Part shown: in pieces, positions 32,356-45,185 of the stretch
Layout of the letters: the number at the start of each line of letters is the position of its first letter
Position numbering within the stretch: the stretch's first letter is position 1
Source of the DNA: Sambucus nigra
Lineage: Eukaryota; Streptophyta; Magnoliopsida; Dipsacales; Adoxaceae
Direction of reading: 5' to 3'
DNA length: 64,000 nt
Assembly: GCA_949130495.1 (NCBI GenBank)
Contig: OX422220.1
Span: 128,004,268 to 128,068,267, forward strand
Notes under the pieces: generated by a model
What the model saw: the letters and a program-made list of their open reading frames with translations, nothing else
Databases searched by the model: none
Told to the model about the DNA's origin: nothing
Made by a program: the position numbers and the translations under genes

Positions 32356-35300
32356 TGTGACACCCCGCCTAATTAAATACCGGGCGATCACTCATTTATT
32401 AAATTAAATCAAGGTAAACAGTTTTTTCATTCTCAGCATCACTGTCGATAAAAATAAAATTTCCAATTTAACACCCTAAATAATTAAGCTAAGTGTCAAA
32501 AACATTTTCATACAAACTTTCCAAATTTTAATTAACGAAAAAGATTTATTTAATTAAAATAACATTTCTACAATTAAGAAATCACACCACAATAAACTAA
32601 ATAACATAAACCATTCATCAATCGAATGTCAACAATTGGAACTAAAACCACAAATCCATCCTGAATAAATCCCATAGAACAATACCGGAAATAACTGAAA
32701 TATAAAAATCCCAACAACACATGAAATGATGAAAAGGGGCGACACGTGCCCAATAAATGAGAGTAATAGGAGTGGAGTCAATAACAAAAGCCGTCTACTC
32801 AAGTGACCTGCAACTCCCACCTAAGCTGCAGCTCGTTCTTCTCAAGGGATCCTAAGCAAGACGCCCCTGTGGCTGGACACCTGAAAATATACATATATAT
32901 ATACAAGAGAGAGAGAGAGAGAGAAAAAGAAACGGGTCAGAGCCCGAAAGTGTGTTTGATTTAAAATACGTTTAGCAAGTATTTAAATTGATACAGGGCA
33001 ATGCAACAACATATTAGTGCGTCTCTCTATTGAGAAAAATACTCACCTCTCTTCTAATGTGCACACCTATCACACTAACCTTCCCAACGGTTCGTTTTAT
33101 CAGCTATCGCACTTGACTTTATAAAAGGTTTAACTTAACTTAGATTACCCGCAAGATTTACAATTCACGATTTCATTTTAAAAGAATGTTCCAAACAGTA
33201 ATCAAAGTCCTCCATTTTAACTTTATAAAATCCATAAAGTTTTACCGTGACATATTATACTTTTTCAAAACAAGTATTTAATAATATGAGTCAACAACTA
33301 TGTTCTACTTATCAAATTTCAGTAGACAGTTTCAAATATCATAATCTCATATATATATATATATATATATTAACTACTCATATAATATATATATAACAGC
33401 ACCCCGAAATAAACTATGGTGCGTGCATACTTCCACTATTAAAAGCCCCATGTCACTCATATTAAGGGGAATACATTCGGAATCACTCTCGAATTGTATT
33501 AACATAAATGCACAAACAATATTGAGGCGAAGCATAGATTCCAAGTCTCTAAGAGGGTGGCACATACCGGCGTCTCTTAGGACCGTCTGAACTATCTCAT
33601 CGATAGCCTGTACCAAGGACATATATCTTCTAGGGTAAAAGTCAATATCCCCCATAAAGGTCCCATCGAGATAAGACTTCTCCCAACGCGGAAACCTCAG
33701 GGATAGCAAGTAGAGTGGGTATGATTTTCACATGTATATAAAATATGTACACACAATCATATAAATATACCACTTTATCATATTAATATAGGTTCTTCTC
33801 CTCACCCGTAATTATACCGTTTATTCTTAATTTCACATTTAAAGAATTTCGCATAAGGTTTTATTCCTAACCTTAACTCGAAGGGTTTTCTCACTTATTA
33901 CCTAACACTCGTGGATTATACCCCCACAAATCTGAAATTCAGTAAGTGACTTTATTAGATTCCAACGTAACTCTCTTACGCACCTCACCCTTTAGAATTT
34001 ATAAATCTAACAACCTAGGGTAAATATCCCATAAATATCATTCTCGTTGAATATTAAAAGTTCTAACATTTATCCATATACCCTACTGGTCCTCAATGTC
34101 TCCCAAATCATTTTATTTACGATGCCCAAAGATTATTTCACGATAAACTTAATTTAACTAATTAAACAAGGGAAATAGGAGTCTGCCAGGAGGGGTCGGT
34201 CGATCGAAGCTTGGGGCTCGATCGATCGAACCTTCGATCGATCGATGCTCTATGCTCGATCGATCGATCAAGCAGGTCTGGGCAAAAATTCTGCAGAGTT
34301 GCAGTTACGGGATTCATCAAAATTCTTCATCAAATTCCATATTTTCCAACACTAATCGACCCATAAATTCTACTTCTAACATACTAACACAATTCCAGAT
34401 GTTTTTAACGTTCAGAATGCCTGTATACATCATTAACCATGGTTAAACAACCCAAAATCTCATCTAAACATCAAGAACCCTAAAGTTTTCATAACTATGA
34501 TTCAATTCAGCTTTTCTCCAGAATTTCTTCCTAATATAACATAAAAAATTCATGGGTAATACATCTATATCATCAAAAGTTTCCAGCATAAGGTTTTAAT
34601 CTTCTCTACATGCAACTTCCTATCAAAATTTGGGGCTTTCTTACATGGATTACATTCCTAATTAATCCTAAACTAATATGAACATTGCACTAACGAAATA
34701 TGCAAGTTAAACACTTGCCTGGGATTATCAGAAGTCTGATTTCCTGTTGATTATGGTGTGGTGGCGTTCTCCTCCTCGCGATCTACGCGTTGGTGGTGAC
34801 GGCGGTGCAAACGGTGGTGTTTTGGCCTTGAATCTCCTTGAAAGGTCTCTCCTCTCCTCTCCAATGGCCGTTCTAGGGTTCTGAATGTTCTAACCCTAAA
34901 TGGCTAGCCTAACCAGGTGATAAAGGCTGCTAAAATTCGTGGGTTTAATTACCCTATTTTGTGAAATGACCAAAATACCCTCCCGGGTCACTAATTAGGC
35001 CTAAAAACACCCCGAGACCCAAACTAAACCCCCGGGTACACTTTTCTAACTATCTCGACCTTTACGGACGCGTTGGCACACTCAAAACGACCATACGAAC
35101 AACTTTTAAAATATTTACTTTTTAATTAACAAAATTAGTCCCGACGTGACACAGGCACGTCCCAACTTAAATTTCCGAAATAGTCATTTAATTCACGTAT
35201 GACATTCAATATAACCAATATAGTATATCACTTTGCTCGTTAGTAATATCCAACAAGTTTCCCATAATTACTAACTCTCGACACGTTAATATTTATAACA

Positions 35301-35391
35301 TAATTAATTTTCGAATTTTTATTAAATAAACATTCTCATTAAATTTAATAAATCCCCAAATTAATATAGCATAAAAATACGGGGTATTACA
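32356..35391 (-). repeat. Element D 3' LTR (3036 bp)
   Basis: It begins TGTGACACCCCGCC and ends ACGGGGTATTACA. It carries a short (AT)n at about 33350-33371 and a (CGAT)n cluster at about 34196-34270, in three blocks. The other copy has one longer (AT)n and a shorter (CGAT)n. Confidence 0.95.
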
Positions 35392-35403
35392 TACTTCCCA
35401 CCT
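35392..35403 (-). other. Element D polypurine tract
   Basis: The minus strand reads AGGTGGGAAGTA directly before the LTR start TGTAATACCCC. It overlaps the end of pol. Confidence 0.8.
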
Positions 35404-36262
35404 AATAACGGAATTTCGTCCCGAAATTCGGAAAATAAGGCATACCTGGTAAAAACAACTCTGGATATCTCTCGCGCATATCTGCCTCACGCTCCCAAGT
35501 GGATTCCTCCACATTATAATGCTCCCACTGAACTCGCACAAGTGGAACTATTTTCGACCTCAATCTCCTCTCACTATAGTCTAGAATAGCCACTGGTCTC
35601 TCCTCGTAAGAGCTATCAGACTGTAAGTCAATCTCATCAATCGCAATGTGAGTATTGGCCATATCATCCCGAAGATATCGTCTCAACGACGAGATGTGGA
35701 ATACATCGTGGATGCGATGTAAATGTTCTGGCAATCCCAACCTGTATGCTACCGGCCCAATCCTCTCGATGATGGGAAATGGTCCCACATACCTCGGGGC
35801 CAATTTCCCTTTCTTCCCGAACCTCATCACTCCTTTCATTGGAGATACACGCAATAACACTTGATCTCCCACATTAAACTCCCAGAAGAACCGTTTCGCA
35901 TCGGCGTAGCTCTTCTGCCTGTCCAAGGCTACCCGAATACGACTCCTGATTATCTCAATCCTTGCGGAGGTCTCCTGAATCACTTCTAGTCCTAGCAACT
36001 TGTTGTCCCCCACCTTGAGCCAACAAGTTGGAGAACGACAAGGCCTGCTATACAAAGCCTCAAATGGGGCCATACCAATCGTAAACTGATAAGAGTTATT
36101 ATAAGCAAACTCCACCAGTGGAAGATGTGGCTCCCAACCTCCTCCAAAATCGAGAACACACATGCATAGCATATCCTCTAACATCTGATTAGTACGCTCT
36201 GTCTGTCCATCTGTCTGTGGGTGGTAAGCTAAACTCAACCTCAACTCGGTACCCATAGCCTC
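35402..36262 (-). pseudogene. Element D integrase C-terminus and chromodomain
   Basis: It continues the integrase core after the nonsense codon at 36263 (YHPQTDGQTERTNQML holds the catalytic Glu region). The GPF motif (PRYVGPFPIIERIG) follows, and the C-terminal chromodomain (VRVQWEHYNVEESTWERE) ends at TAG 35402-35404. Chromodomains of this group are thought to steer integration to heterochromatin. Confidence 0.92.
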
Positions 36263-37714
36263 CTAAAAACTTTCCCAGAAACGTGACACAAAAATCTTTT
36301 CTCTATCTGACACAATATTCAGGGGTACCCCGTGTAATCTGACAATCTCAGCAATGAACAATTGAGCATACTGACCCGTAGCATAATCTGTCCGTACTGG
36401 CAGAAAATGAGCCACTTTGGTCAAACGGTCTACAATCACCCAGATAGAATCGTGGCCCCGCTGTGATGTAGGCAACCCTGTAATGAAATCCATGGAAATA
36501 CTCTCCCACTTCCACGCGGGTACTTCCAACGGCTGAAGCAATCCTGACGGTTTCTGGTGGTCCACCTTCACCAGCTGGCAGGTAGAACACTTGGACACAA
36601 ACTCGGCGATGTCCTTCTTCATCACACTCCACCAGTATTGACGCCTCATGTCCTGGTACATTTTATCACCTCCCGAATGTACTGCAAATCGGGATCCGTG
36701 AGAATGAGTCATCACTTCATGATGTAACTGCGCTTCTTCTAGAACCACTAATCTCCCATTAAATCGCAAACCTCCATCAGAACTAACAGAATAGGACTCA
36801 GTACCCTCGGCTAGAAGTCGCACAATCTGCTCCTGACAAAACGGGTCTATGGTCTGTGCCTGTATCACCCTCGTAACAATATCGGGTGTGACTGTCATCA
36901 CGAATATGAAAGAACGTGCTACTGCGTCCTGATGACCCAAATCCTTCCACTTTTCTTTCCAGATGTCCGCTACATCGTCTACCGGTCTACGGCTCAACGC
37001 ATCAGCAACTACATTGGCCTTTCCCGGATGATACTGTATATCGAACTGGTAGTCCTTAACAAACTCTAACCACCTGCGCTGATGCATATTCAGCTCTCGC
37101 TGAGTGAACAAGTACTGCAGTGACTTATGGTCTGTGAACAAACGGAATTTCTCGCCCAATAAGTAGTGCCTCCAAATTCTCAATGCAAAGACGACCGCTG
37201 CTAACTCCAGGTCGTGGGTGGGGTAATTCTTCTCATGCGGCTTAAGCTTGCGGGAAGCAAAAGCTATAGCCTTCTCTTCCTGCTGAAGTACTCCCCCAAG
37301 TCCTCGTAAGGACGCATCGGTATAAACCAGGTACTCCACACCCGATTTCGGTAAGTCAAGGACTGGTGCTGAAGTAAGCTTGTCTTTCAGCTCGTCGTAA
37401 GCCAGTTGACAAGCGTCATCCCAAACATATGGTACCCCTTTGCGAGTCAGATTCATCAATGGACCCGCTTTTTTGGAGAATCCCCAAATGAATCTCCTGT
37501 AGTATCCGGCTAATCCCAAGAAACTACGCACTTTTGTCGGTGTCGTGGGCTGTCCCCACTCCCTCACCGCTGACACTTTACTCGGATCAACTGCAATCCC
37601 CTGTTCAGTAACGACATGGCCCAAGAATTGTACTTCTCGCAGCCAAAATCCACACTTCTCATACTTAGCATACAACTGATGCTCTCGTAGAGTCTGAAGA
37701 ACCTGCCTCAAGTG
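36263..37714 (-). pseudogene. Element D RT thumb, RNase H and integrase N-terminus
   Basis: It reads [18 protein letters not shown] (RT connection), [19 protein letters not shown] (RNase H), [10 protein letters not shown], the integrase zinc finger ([13 protein letters not shown] to CSTCQLVK), and the first catalytic Asp region (SMDFITGLP). The segment ends at TAG 36263-36265, inside the integrase core. Its upstream boundary is the TAA at 37715. Confidence 0.93.
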
Positions 37715-38941
37715 TTAGGCATGCTCCTCCTCGGAGTGTGAATATATCAAGATATCATCTATGAAGACGATGACGAACTGATCCAAGAACTCTCTGAATA
37801 CTCGATTCATCAAGTCCATGAAAACGGTTGGGGAATTTGTGAGTCCGAGCGGCATCACCCTGAACTCATAGGACCCATATCTCGACAAGAAAGCAGTCTT
37901 TGAAACATCCTGCTCTCTAATACGTAACTGATGGTACCCCGACCTCAGATCTATCTTCAAAAAGAAAGTTGCTCCCCTCAACTGGTCGAACAGATCATCG
38001 ATTCGAGGCAACGGATACTTATTCCGTATCGTGACCTTGTTCAATTCACGGTAGTCCACACACAATCTTAGTGAACCATCTCTTTTCTTCACAAACAAGA
38101 CTGGAGCGCCCCAAGGTGAGGTACTCCTACGGATGAAGCCCTGACCTAACAGCTGCTCTATCTGATCTCGTAGTTCTCGCATCTCTGCCGGAGCAATACT
38201 GTACGGTGCGCGTGCTATAGGTCTCGTATCTGGCAGTAAATCTATAAAAAAGTCTATCTCACGACTAGGCGATAGGCCTGGTATCTCCTGAAACACATCG
38301 GAATACTCCCTGACAACAGGGATTGAATTTAAGGGAATCACAACCTCCTTAGAGGTATCCTCCTCTATGTAGTACAAATGAGCGGTCGAACCTCCCTCTG
38401 GGCGAGGCATCGCCACTACAAACATCTCTTGCCCCGGAATGGCAAAAACAATGCTCCCACCGAAGTAATCAATCATGGCTCTATAAACTGCGAGCCAGTC
38501 CATACCGATAATCACATCATGCTTGTGCATGTCTAAGACTAACATGTCTGTAGGTAATACCAAGCTACCAATATCTACCCCCACTCCCCGGCATATAAAG
38601 AATATAAGTGACCCACTCCCCAGTGGTGAGTCGACACACGTCACGGTGCTCTCTGCTGTGGCTAGCAATCCTAAGGACTTCGCGAAATGCATAGCTATAA
38701 AACAATGCGTTGCCCCCGTATCAAATATTACCCGACCCATGGTACCATGGATAGTAAACATACCCTCAATCGCGGGTGGTGCCTGTGGAGCTGCTGCTTG
38801 GTGGATGTTATAGAAACGTCCATACTGCAATTGCCCCTGCTGCACTGGAGCTGCTGGGATGGCTGGTAGGGCTGGCACCTGTGCTGGAGCTGGGAGGGCA
38901 GGTGGAAAGAGTGGTCTCTGCGGCTCATTACGGGCTCCCTG
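37715..38941 (-). pseudogene. Element D protease and reverse transcriptase
   Basis: The protease active site [12 protein letters not shown] is intact, and IIGMDWL follows. RT motifs include [20 protein letters not shown], the [20 protein letters not shown] segment, [12 protein letters not shown] and the catalytic VFIDDILIY. The segment is bounded by TAG at 38942-38944 and TAA at 37715-37717. A single-base change at each would leave one frame. Confidence 0.93.
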
Positions 38942-40075
38942 CTACTGTGGGGCCCTATCGCCCTCTGGGCAATCCTGGAGCCTATGGCCATGTTTACCGC
39001 ACCCAAAGTATCTGCCTTTGAAGTTACCGCCCTTCTGACCCTGCTGTCCACGGCCCTGCTGGCCGTTACCTCCACGCCACTGGCCCTGATTTGCAAGCTG
39101 TGGGCCTTGCTGACCCTGCTGCTGTCCCTGCGGTCGGTGTTGGCCCTGCTGATTAGGCTGGCCCTGATGGCCCTACCTGAAACCCCCGAACCCCTGCCTA
39201 GAATCACCTGAACGGAATCTCTTAGCAGGGTCCCCCTGATGGGAACTCTGCTCGTTCTGATGAGTCTGTCCATGAGTTGGTTCCCCATCGGCACTATTAC
39301 CCCCGGTCCTGCCCTGCTGGCTGGACTCTCCTGCTCTCTTGCTTCCCTGAAGATGGAAGCGGTGATCCTGGAAATGTAGTAACGCTGCATTGAGTACGTC
39401 AGTGAAAGTACTCAGGGATAGATTATCAATAAGGTGCTGACGGATCCTCCAAGCTAACCCGTCGACAAACAGCAAAATCTTCTTGCTCTCAGTGGGTGCC
39501 TCATCCTGCACAATAGTGAGAAGTCTCGTGAACTCCTCCTCATACTCAGCTACAGTAAGGTTCTCATGCTTCAGATTTAGTAATTTTCGCCTCATCTCAG
39601 TCTGCACTACGGGTGGAAAATACTTGCGGTCAAACCGCTCCCAGAACAACTGAATAGGGATCGTGTCCCTCTCCTCCAAAGTAGTAGTGGACTCCCACCA
39701 CTGTAATGCGGCTCCCACCAGCTTAAAGGAAGCCAACAACTGCTTTTGCACGTCAGTGCAATCATACATTCGGAGATGCCGCTGGATGTCCTTCTTCCAT
39801 TGGCTGACTGTAACAATATCGGAGCTACCTGAAAACTCAGGGGGATGCGCTTTCTGAAAAGCATCCCGAACCCTCTCCCATGCGGATGGAAGTTGTGCTG
39901 GTACTTGCGCCACTGCCTGAACCTGGGGTGGAGCCTGTTGAATCACCGCTATTGCGGCATTCACCGCCTGAGCAACAATGGCGGCTACTTCGTTCGCATT
40001 CATTGTGCCTGGTGCCGGAGCTGCTGGCTGCTCGGCTTGGGAACGCCTATCTTTCGGAGCACGTCTCGGAGGCAT
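38942..40075 (-). pseudogene. Element D gag
   Basis: It starts MPPRRAPKDR at 40075. The gag core is at about 39400-39850 (FSGSSDIVTVSQWKK, LKHENLTVAEYEEEF, FVDGLAWRIRQ). After a TAG at 39173-39175 the frame continues as a Gln/Gly-rich linker and a zinc knuckle near 38970-39010. That knuckle reads YFGCGKHGHRLQDC, so the first Cys of CCHC is Tyr. The segment ends at TAG 38942-38944. The start was chosen because the upstream in-frame ATG (40123) lies in the leader. Confidence 0.9.
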
Positions 40076-40245
40076 CTGAAACGTTAAAAAGTTTATTAGT
40101 CTACAGTTATTATCATATCTCAAATAGCTTAAGACTTAAACATAAAAGCAAGAATACAACAATCCTAAAAATAGGGTTCTATAGCAATAAAGTTACGCTG
40201 AAAGCGAAATAAGCCGTACAGATCCTATGGACACTAGAACCTGAT

Positions 40246-40257
40246 GCTCTGATACCA
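40246..40257 (-). other. Element D primer binding site (initiator Met tRNA)
   Basis: The minus strand reads TGGTATCAGAGC two bases after the LTR end. Confidence 0.9.
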
Positions 40258-40259
40258 CC

Positions 40260-41248
40260 TGTGACACCCCGCCTAATTAAATACCGGGCGATCACTCCTT
40301 TATTAAATTAAATCAAGGTAAACAGTTGGTTCATTCTCAGCATCACTGTCGATAAAAATAAATTTTCCAATTTAATACCCTAAATAATTAAGCTAAGTGT
40401 CAAAAACATTTTCATACAAACTTTCCAAATTTTAATTAACGAAAAGTATTTATTTAATTAAAATAACATTTCTACAATTAAGAAATCACACCACAATAAA
40501 CTAAATAACATAAATCATTCATCAATCGAATGTCAACAATTGGAACTAAAACCAAAAATCCATCCTGAATAAATCCGATAGAACAATACCGGAAATAACT
40601 GAAATATAAAAATCCCAACAACACATGAAATGATGAAAAGGGGCGACACGTGCGCAATAAATGAGAGTAATAGGAGTGGATTCAATAACAGAAGCCGTCT
40701 ACTCAAGTGACCTGAAACTCCCACATAAGCTGCAGCTCGTTCTTCTCAAGGGATCCTAAGCAAGACGCCCCTGTGGCTGGGCACCTGAAAATATACATAT
40801 ATATATATACAAGAGAGAGAGAGAGATAAAAAGAAACGGGTCAACGCCCAAAAGTGTGTTTGATTTAAAATACGTTTAGCAAGTATTTAAACTGATACAG
40901 GCCAATGCAACAACATATTAGTGCGTCTCTCTCTTGAGAAAAATACTCACGTCTCTTCAAATGTGCACACCTATCGCACTAACCTTAACAACGGTTCGTT
41001 TTATCAGCTATCGCACTTGACTTTCTAAAAGGTTTGACTTAACTTAGATTACCCGCAAGATTTACAATTCACGATTTCATTTTAAAAGAATGTTCCAAAC
41101 AGTAATCAAAGTCCTCCATTTTAACTTTATAAAATCCATAAAGTTTTACCGTGACATATTATACTTTTTCAAAACAAGTATTTAATAATATGAGTCAACA
41201 ACTATGTTCTACTTATCAAATTTCAGTAGACAGTTTCAAATATCATAA

Positions 41249-41315
<67 letters not shown>

Positions 41316-43296
41316 CTACTCGTATAATATGTATATATAACAGCACCCCGAAATAAACTATGGTGCGTGCATACTTCCACTATCCAAAGCCCCATGTCAC
41401 TCATATTAAGGGGAATGCATTCGGAATCACTCTCGAATTGTATTAACAAAAATGCACAAACAATATTGAGGCGAAGAATAGATTCCATGTCTCTAAGAGG
41501 GTGGCACATACCGGCGTCTCTTAGGACCGTCTGAACTATCTCATCGATAGCCTGTACCAAGGACATCTATCTTCTAGGGTACAAGTCAATATCCCCCATA
41601 AAGGTCCCATCGAGATAAGACTTGTCCCAGCGCAGAAACCTCAGGGATAGCAAGTAGCGTGGGTATGATTTTCACATGTATATAAAATATGTACACACAA
41701 TCATATAAATATACCACTTTATCATATTAATATAGGTTCTTCTCCTCACCCGTAATTATACCGTTTATTCTTAATTTCACATTTAAAGAATTTCGCATAA
41801 GGTTTTATTCCTAACCTTAACTAGAAGGGTTTTCTCACTTATTACCTAACACTCGTGGATTATACCCCCACAAATCTGAAATTCAGTAAGTGACTTTATT
41901 AGATTCCAAAGTAACTCTCTTACGCACCTCACCCTTTAAAATTTATAAATCTAACAACCTAGGGTAAGTATCCCATAAATATCATTCTCGTTGATTATTA
42001 AAGGTTCTAACATTTATCCATATACCCTACTGGTCCTCAATGTCTCCCAAATAATTTTATTTACGATGCCCAAAGATTATTTCAAGATAAACTTAATTTA
42101 ACTAATTAAACAAGGGAAATAGGAGTCTGCCGGAGGGGTCAATCGATCGAAGCTTGGGGCTCGATCGATCGATCAAGCAGGTCTGGGCAAAAATTCTGCA
42201 GAGTTGCAGTTACGGGATTCATCAAAATTCTTCATCAAATTCCATATTTTCCAACACTAATAGACCCATAAATTCTACTACTAACATACTAACACAATTC
42301 CAGATGTTTTTAACGTTCAGCATGCGTGTATACATCATTAATCATGGTTAAACAACTAAAAATCTCATCTAAACATCAAGAACCCTAAAGTTTTCCTAAC
42401 TATGATTCAATTCAGTTTTTTTCCAGAATTTCTTCCTAATATAACATTAAAAATTCGTGGGTAATACATCTATATCATCAAAAGTTTCCAGCATAAGGTT
42501 TTAATCTTCTCTACATGCAACTTCCTATCAAAATTTGGGGTTTTCTTACATGGATTACATTCCTAATTAATCCTAAACTAATATGAACATTGCACTAACG
42601 AAATAAGCAAGTTAAACACTTGCCTGGGATTATCAGAAGTCTGATTTCCTGTTGATTATGGTGAGGTGGCGTTCTCCTCCTCGCAATCTACGCGTTGGTG
42701 GTGACGGCGGTGCAAACGGTGGTGTTTTGGCCTTGAATCTCCTTGAAAGGTCTCTCCTCTCCTCTCCAATGGCCGTTCTAGGGTTCTGAATGTTCTAACC
42801 CTAAATGTCAAGCCTAACCAGGTGATAAAGGCTGCTAAAATTCGTGGGTTTAATTACCCTATTTTGTAAAATGACCAAAATGCCCTCCCGGGTCACTAAT
42901 TAGGCCTAAAAACACCCCGAGACCCAAACTAAACCCCCGGGTACACTTTTCTGACTATCTCGACCTTTCCGTACGCGTTGGCGCACTCAAAACGACCATA
43001 CGAACAACTTATAAAATATTTACTTTTTAATTAACAAAATTAGTCCCGACGTGACACAAGCACGTCCCAACTTAAATTTCCGAAATAGTCATTTAATTCA
43101 CGTATGACATTCAATATAACCGATATATTATATCACTTTGCTCGTTAGTAATATCCAACAAGTTTCCCATAATTACTAACTCTCGACACGTTAATAATTA
43201 TAACATAATTAATTTTCGGATTTTTATTAAATAAACATTCTCATTAAATTTAATAAATCCCCAAATTAGTATAGCATAAAAATACGGGGTATTACA
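40260..43296 (-). repeat. Element D 5' LTR (3037 bp)
   Basis: Nearly identical to 32356-35391. Visible differences are scattered substitutions, an (AT)n of about 59 bp at 41254-41312 (about 22 bp in the partner) and a missing (CGAT)n segment near 42141-42173. Confidence 0.95.
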
Positions 43297-43301
43297 CCCT
43301 C

Positions 43302-43332
43302 GACCTGGACGAGGGTATACATGGGCATATCA
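43302..43332 (-). repeat. Element C 5' LTR, remaining 31 bp
   Basis: It matches the end of the 3' LTR copy (GAGGGTATACATGGGCATATCA at 21356-21377). The element D target copy CCCTC lies just before it and the element C target copy ATATC just after. Confidence 0.9.
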
Positions 43333-43856
43333 ATATCGTCAACATAAACTTGAGCTATAATGATGTGTTTGTCAAAATGTTTGACAAATAGGGTTTGATC
43401 ATTTCTACCTCTTTTAAATCCTTTATCTAAGAGGAAGATGGAAAGAGGCTCATACCAGGCTCTAGGCGCTTGTTTAAGGCCATACAAAGCCTTTTTAAGA
43501 TGAAATACATGATTTGGACATTAAGGGTTAATGAACCCTTTTGGTTGTTCTACATAGGTCTCTTCAGTCAATATTCCATTAAGGAATGCAGATTTGACAT
43601 CTATTTGGTAGAGTGTAAAATGAAAGTGGCAAGCTATGGCAAAGAGAAGGCGAATAGATTCTAAACAAGTAACAGGAGCAAATGTTTCGTTAAAATCTAT
43701 TCCTTCAATTTGAGAGTATCCTTGAGTAACTAATCTAGATTTGTTTCTAATAATTATCCCACTTTCATCAGACTTATTTTTAAAAATCCAACGTGTGCCA
43801 ATATCCTTTTTGTGATTAGGCCTAGGTACAAGATACCAAACATCATGAATGACAAA
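43333..43856 (-). pseudogene. Element B reverse transcriptase, N-terminal piece
   Basis: It shows the RT order WIFKNKSDESG, LVTQGYSQIEGIDF, QIDVKSAFLNG, YGLKQAPRAW and finally AQVYVDDI, where element C interrupts. Stops near 43857 and 43530 break the frame. The rest is at 20442-20807. Confidence 0.9.
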
Positions 43857-45185
43857 TTAAAGAAGTTCTTCCTGCATATCTGAAATCCAGTGAGAGTCAT
43901 TCAATGCCTCATTAACATTCTTTAGTTCCACTAGGGAAACAAAACATGCATAATGTGCATAATTTCTTAATTGTGATCTTATACGCACAGGCTCACTAGG
44001 ATTACCAACAATGTTATTTATGGGATGGTCTTTAGAAACCCAGTTAGGTACTTCAAGTATCTCAATTGGTAATGAGTAATCTATTTCAGGAGAGTCATTT
44101 TCTAAAAAATTTGTAGGCTCGTCCTCAATAGTTGCTTCACCAGTCTTATTCTCTATAGTAGTGTCACTTACAATTACATTTATGGATTCCATCAAGGTTT
44201 TAGTGTGAAGATTATAAACACGGTAGGATCTACTGTTAGGCGAGTAACCTAGAAAAATAGCTTTATCTCCCCGGCTCTCAAATTTGGACAAGTGTTCCCT
44301 ATCTTTGCATACATAACAAGTACTACCAAAGGTTCTAAGGTACTTAAGATTGGACTTTTTTTTATACCAAAGTTCGTAAGGAGTTTGTTTGGAATTCTTT
44401 CTAAGATAGATCTTATTGATGATGTGACACGTAGTACAAATAGACTCTACCCAAAAATATTTAGGCAAATTCTTGGCATGCAACATAACACATGCCATCT
44501 CTTGAAGAGTACGATTCTTTCTCTCGGCAATACCATTTTGTTGAGGAGTCTTAGGAGCACTAAACTCATGTTTGTAACCATTATAGTCACAGTACTCTAT
44601 TATACCAGTGTCTTTGAATTCTCCACCTCGATCACTACGAATTCTATTTACTTGAGTGTCCTTCTCATTTTTAATCCGAAGAAGTGTTTTTAAGAAAGTT
44701 TGAAAAGTGTCAGACTTTTATTTTAAGAAGGCTACCCACATAAATTTAGTGAATTCATCAACCATAGCAAGAATGTAACCGTGTCCACATAGACTAACAG
44801 TTTGGGAGGGACCCATTAGGTCCATATGGATGAGATCTAAGGGGTTAGAGGTAAGGATATCTTTGACTTTCTTATAAGGTGCTTTAACAATTTTTCCTTC
44901 CTGACAGGAACCACAGACAATATTAGAAATGGATTTAATTTTTGGAACTCCTCTAACTATTTCTTGAGAAGTCAATCTACTAAGATTATCGTAATTTATG
45001 TGACCCATCCTGTTATGCCATATCTCACTGTCATCCATTCTAGTAACATTACAGATTTCAAAATTATTCATGACAGTATAACAATTGTCAGGAGTCCTGA
45101 ATCCTGTAATTATGCATTCACCTTTTTCATTTAAAATTTTTCAATTGTTCTTTGAAAAGGCAACAATGTGATCTAAGTCACAAAA
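43857..45185 (-). pseudogene. Element B integrase (broken)
   Basis: GAG-pre-integrase IWHNRMGHINYDNL and the zinc finger CGSCQEGK lead into the core: IHMDLMGP (first Asp), IRSDRGGEF (second Asp) and PQQNGIAERKNRTLQE (Glu). A C-terminal part extends to the stop at 43857. Pieces 44718-45071 and 43857-44498 share one frame; stops lie at 44718-44720 and near 45140-45186. Confidence 0.9.

Larger units (their letters stand above)
32356..43296 (-). mobile_element. Element D: Tekay/Del-type chromovirus, nearly complete
   Basis: Two LTRs of 3036 and 3037 bp bracket a 4.87-kb interior on the minus strand with gag, protease, RT, RNase H, integrase and a chromodomain. The target duplication CCCTC is at 32351-32355 and 43297-43301. 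The ends are TG/CA. Long LTRs starting TGTAATACCCCG, a Met-tRNA PBS and the chromodomain fit the Tekay clade. One gag-pol frame is broken only by nonsense codons at 39173, 38942, 37715 and 36263, so this is a recent insertion. It sits inside the element C LTR. Confidence 0.95.
20808..43332 (-). mobile_element. Element C: Tat-lineage Ty3/gypsy with antisense gene, split by element D
   Basis: The LTRs (20808-21377; 31516-32355 plus 43302-43332) bracket gag-pol on the minus strand and an intron-containing gene on the plus strand. The target duplication ATATC is at 20803-20807 and 43333-43337. The ends are TG/CA except for one changed base at 20809. PBS and PPT are present. Tat assignment rests on the gag C-x2-H-x4-H-x4-C box, the second RNase H domain and the extra antisense ORF. 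The insertion hit copia RT just after its VDD residues. Without D it is about 11.6 kb. Confidence 0.93.

Noticed and set aside
32118..32363. 81-residue Pro/Ser-rich frame
   Set aside because: Translation of the GC-rich LTR tandem repeats; ends inside element D.
33374..33709. Minus-strand frame seen in both element D LTRs (also 41312-41566)
   Set aside because: It lies fully within the LTR, is truncated differently in the two copies and has no known domain; probably chance.
38523..39211. Plus-strand frames opposite element D gag and protease
   Set aside because: Shadows of the real minus-strand coding sequence; no domain, codon pattern or promoter.
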